From CAVRUD01 sp963849635 (GTDB lineage: Bacteria > Chloroflexota > Chloroflexia > Thermomicrobiales > UBA6265): DNA of 64,000 nt. Each line of letters starts with the position of its first letter. Within the stretch, counting starts at the first letter, position 1. Both the position numbers and the translations under genes were made by a program. This document shows positions 61,685 to 64,000 of this stretch, piece after piece. The notes under the pieces were generated by a model. It did no database searches and had not been told where the DNA came from. It saw only the letters and a program-made list of their open reading frames with translations. Where the stretch lies: assembly GCA_963849635.1 (NCBI GenBank), contig CAWKIA010000019.1, forward strand, positions 271,467-335,466, in the 5' to 3' direction.

Positions 61685-61799
61685 GGGGCGGACCTCCGTG
61701 TTCGCCCGATCGCCAACCGCGGATTATCCGGTCGGAAACGGCATTTGCAGATCGGAGTCGGTCGGACCGCGGCCGGGCGACACGGAGGTCCTCCCTACG
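61681..61799. repeat. Family E inverted repeat (CGTAGGGGCGGACCTCCGTG arms)
   Basis: The left arm CGTAGGGGCGGACCTCCGTG continues TTCGCCC to 61707; the right arm GGGCGACACGGAGGTCCTCC continues CTACG (61775-61799). The arms pair over about 24 of 27 positions around a 67-bp centre. It fills the gap between the two GH36 genes and resembles a MITE or large hairpin. Confidence 0.8.
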
Positions 61800-61817
61800 A
61801 ATGGGGAGGCCATGACT

Positions 61818-63960
61818 TCATTCGGGGCCTTTTTCGGGATTCAAGAAGATGACCTCGGAGGCGCGGAGGAGGCCAGCGGGGTCGTGGAAGGGCTTGATGC
61901 CGGGTTGGGGGAGGGTGAGGTCGAGGCCGGTTGCTATCAGGTCCTTGCCGGTGCGGTGTAGGAGAGGGTTGGCTGGTCCTCGAAGGTGACGCGGTAGGTC
62001 GTGTCGGGGGTCAAGCCGTGGAGAGGGATGGTCTTGGTGTTGATTTCGCCGCCGAGGCGGAAGGCGAAGATGACGGCGGAGTCTGATTCGGGGTGGTAGG
62101 AGCCGATTGCGTCCCAGCCGTCCCAGGCGTGGCCGAGTTGTTCTTGCGGCAGGGGCTCGATCAGATGGAGCACCTTGCCGGTGAGAATGTTCTTGCGGAT
62201 GCGTTTGCACAGATCGATCGAGCGAACCAAGGAATTCCAGTCGGGGCTGCCTTCGATCAGGGTGCGGATCGGGGTCATGAGGATCATCGGGCCGCCGAAC
62301 ATCTGGGAGCGGTACTCGTATTCGGTCAGGCCGAGGCCGTTATCGGTGAGGAAGGTGTCGGTCGCGTAGTGGTCGAGGTAGCGGGGCGGGAGAACGCGGG
62401 AGATACGGTAGGTGTGGACACGCTCGTAGTGGGTGCCGGCGGCGTCGGACCCGATCGAGGTCATGTGCTGCTGGACCATCTTGAAGGTGGCGAAGCTCAT
62501 GCCGTTGTCGCAGTGCTCGATAAGGACATCGGGGCGGGCGGCGTGGAAGCGGGCGAGGACATCGTCGAAGCCGTCAGCGATGGTCATGTAGTCGTCGGTG
62601 GCATGCATCTCTTGGGCGGCGGGGTTGGTCCAGCCCCAGAGATGGTGGTCGGTGAGGAAGTAGTCGATCTTGTTCTCATCGACGACGCGGATCATGCGCT
62701 CGACGAGCCAGTCGCGGGCGGCAGGGTTGGCGAGGGTCAGGCCGTAGACGGTCCCTTCTTTGAGGTAGGCCCACTGGCCCAACCCGTTGCCCCACTCGGG
62801 ATGAGTTCTGAGGGCTTCAGAGAGGTTGGAGATGTTGCCCCAGGAGAAGTGGATGCCAAATTTCATCCCGGCGGCGTGGGCCGCGTCGGCCAGAGGCCCG
62901 AGTCCGTTCGGGAAGGTGTCGGCGAGGGGGCGCCACTCCGGGTCTTCCCAGCCGAAATCGACGACGAAGAGTTCGACGCCGAGCTTGGCGCAGATGTCGA
63001 AGCACTCGCGCATGGAGGCGTCGTCGATCTCGTCGTCGTAGCCCCAGGAGTTGAAGGTGACATAGGGGAAGCGCTCGTCGGTGTCGATCCAGGAGAGATG
63101 GTCGTCAACAAAGCGCTGGCAGCGGAAGGAGAGTTCGTCCAGGTCGCCTTCGACCAGGCCGATGAAACCGGCAGGGCCGGTGAGGGGCTGGCCGGGATCG
63201 AGCCGGTAGTTGGGTCGGAGGGCGCAGGTCAAGCCGAGGGCGCCATCGCCATGGAGATCGCCGACATCGCAGAATGCCTCGGCGTTGTTTCCCCGCCGGC
63301 GAAGATTCCTGGGCCGCCGTCGGCGGAGGTCAGGCCGAGCCAGGTGGCGTTGCGGTGTAGCCGGGATGGATCTTGATCCGGTTACCGGCCCGGAGCGTCT
63401 GCGTGTTCCAGGTATGCCAGTCGGCGCGGCCACGGCCATCACGGTAGCGGATGCGCTCGATGCCATAGTCGGCGGTCAGCTCAGCGGGAGCGCCGCCGAA
63501 GACGAAGCGGAGGATCGGCACCTCATCGAGGGTCAGCGGAGCGTCGCCGGTGTTGCGAATCTCGGCCCACTGGCGGATGACGGCATGATTCGGGAAGGCC
63601 TGGATATGCCAGGTTAGCTCGATCGGTTCGTTGACCGGGGAAATGCGCAGATGGCGTGGGCGTGGCCGTCGTTCTCTACGGCGGCCGTTGGGGGTTCGAG
63701 GTCTGCGTGGGCCGGCCCGAGGATGAAGGGCACGCCCTGTGGAACGTGCTTCACCATCCGGTACGGAGGCGAATAGAGCTGGGAGGGGAAATCGGCGTCG
63801 ATCCAGTCAGTGCCGGAATCCAGATGATTGCAAATGCTGAGGGTGATGTGACCGTCGGTGTCTCAGGACCAAGTTGCGGCGATCTGAGGTGATCGAGGTG
63901 AAGTTCGCGGTTGTCGGAATTGACGGAGAAGCCGAACTGGGAGGAGACGGTGGCGGTCAC
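61818..63960 (-). CDS. Second alpha-galactosidase (GH36/melibiase-like), several frameshifts
   Basis: About 713 residues when repaired, from GTG 63960 with AAAGGAG 10 nt upstream. Frame changes occur near 63862, 63645, 63365, 63285 and 61950. Coherent pieces: VSSQFGFSVNSDNRELHLDHL, GHITLSICNHLDSGTDWIDADFPSQLYSPPYRMV, LTWHIQAFPNHAVIRQWAEIRNTGDAPLTLDEV, NATWLGLTSADGGPGIFAGG, then FPYVTFNSWGYDDEIDDASMRECFDICAKLGVELFVVDFGWEDPEWRPLADTFPNGLGPLADAAHAAGMKFGIHFSWGN, KIDYFLTDHHLWGWTNP and LIEHCDNGMSFATFKM. The barrel follows GH36/GH31-type alpha-galactosidases, but the usual K-x-D nucleophile block is altered (YFLTDHHLW). The final piece ends ASEVIFLNPEKGPE. Tandem with the first GH36 gene, so both probably act on galactosides. 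Confidence 0.82.
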
Positions 63961-63983
63961 TGAGGTGGGACTCCTTTCAGGCG

Positions 63984-64000
63984 TGAGTAGAGTCGTGAGA
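63984..64000 (-). promoter_or_regulatory. CTCACGACTC leader element before the second GH36 gene
   Basis: On the coding strand TCTCACGACTCTACTCACGC leads into the AAAGGAG RBS of the gene starting at 63960. It is cut by the window edge and belongs to the same leader family as at copZ, oppB and the sugar-binding protein. Confidence 0.45.

Noticed and set aside
1..64000. tRNA or rRNA genes
   Set aside because: No cloverleaf with a GGTTCGAATCC-type T arm and no rRNA core sequence was recognised by eye; a tRNAscan run would settle this.

Overview
The window (about 65-68% G+C, dense coding on both strands) looks like a member of the Chloroflexota, most likely class Thermomicrobia or a close relative. 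The clues are secreted proteins with ATPEASPVAG- and QTPVAGAEE-type linkers after the signal peptide, Tat-exported ABC sugar-binding proteins, F420-type oxidoreductase families (LLM class and PPOX class), many GTG/TTG starts, and several dispersed intergenic hairpin families of a style common in this phylum. This assignment is inferred from protein style; no rRNA or tRNA gene was seen.

Layout. 1-8.4 kb: a GT87-type membrane glycosyltransferase (cut by the window edge), a hexuronate-dehydrogenase-like SDR, a small P-loop kinase, a DUF1932 dehydrogenase, an LppX-like secreted protein, an alpha-L-fucosidase and a solute-binding-like protein with no signal peptide. 8.5-14.8 kb: a copper island with CsoR, a CopA P-type ATPase fused to an exported cupredoxin domain, CopZ, a DUF4396 membrane protein and a membrane-anchored multicopper oxidase. 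15-22.8 kb: a GH3 glycosidase, an FMN alpha-hydroxy-acid oxidase, a PPOX protein and a sugar ABC importer without its ATPase. 23-26.3 kb: a compact RDD / cytochrome P450 / FeeM-like acyltransferase / Tat-exported protein group. 26.7-36.5 kb: mannonate dehydratase, an AraC regulator, a BBE-type flavoenzyme, VOC, MaoC and acyl-CoA dehydrogenase proteins, a VapBC-like module and a molybdopterin oxidoreductase. 37-43.3 kb: a five-gene opp/dpp-type operon (D-F-A-B-C) whose last gene runs into a higB toxin remnant. 43.8-50.5 kb: a 1293-residue secreted two-enzyme phosphohydrolase, an IS relic sitting exactly at its stop codon, and a membrane protein / XRE / MDR operon. 50.6-58.3 kb: formyltransferase, secreted protein, ABM protein, an alpha/beta hydrolase-cyclase-LuxR regulator, LLM oxidoreductase, two SRPBCC proteins and a J-domain protein. 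58.5-64 kb: two GH36-type alpha-galactosidase genes.

The genes suggest an aerobic heterotroph that scavenges plant-type sugars (fucosides, galactosides, beta-glucosides, hexuronates), peptides and nucleotides, with dedicated copper detoxification. About a dozen genes carry single-base frameshifts, and two carry an in-frame TAG where Trp is expected. Each broken gene remains coherent in successive frames, so many of these are probably sequencing or assembly errors rather than decay. For such genes I give the full span and approximate break points. The most unusual signals are the CopA-cupredoxin fusion, the phosphodiesterase-nucleotidase fusion, hairpin repeats whose stems covary while their flanks stay fixed, and a CTCACGTCTC-type leader just upstream of the ribosome binding site of five genes.
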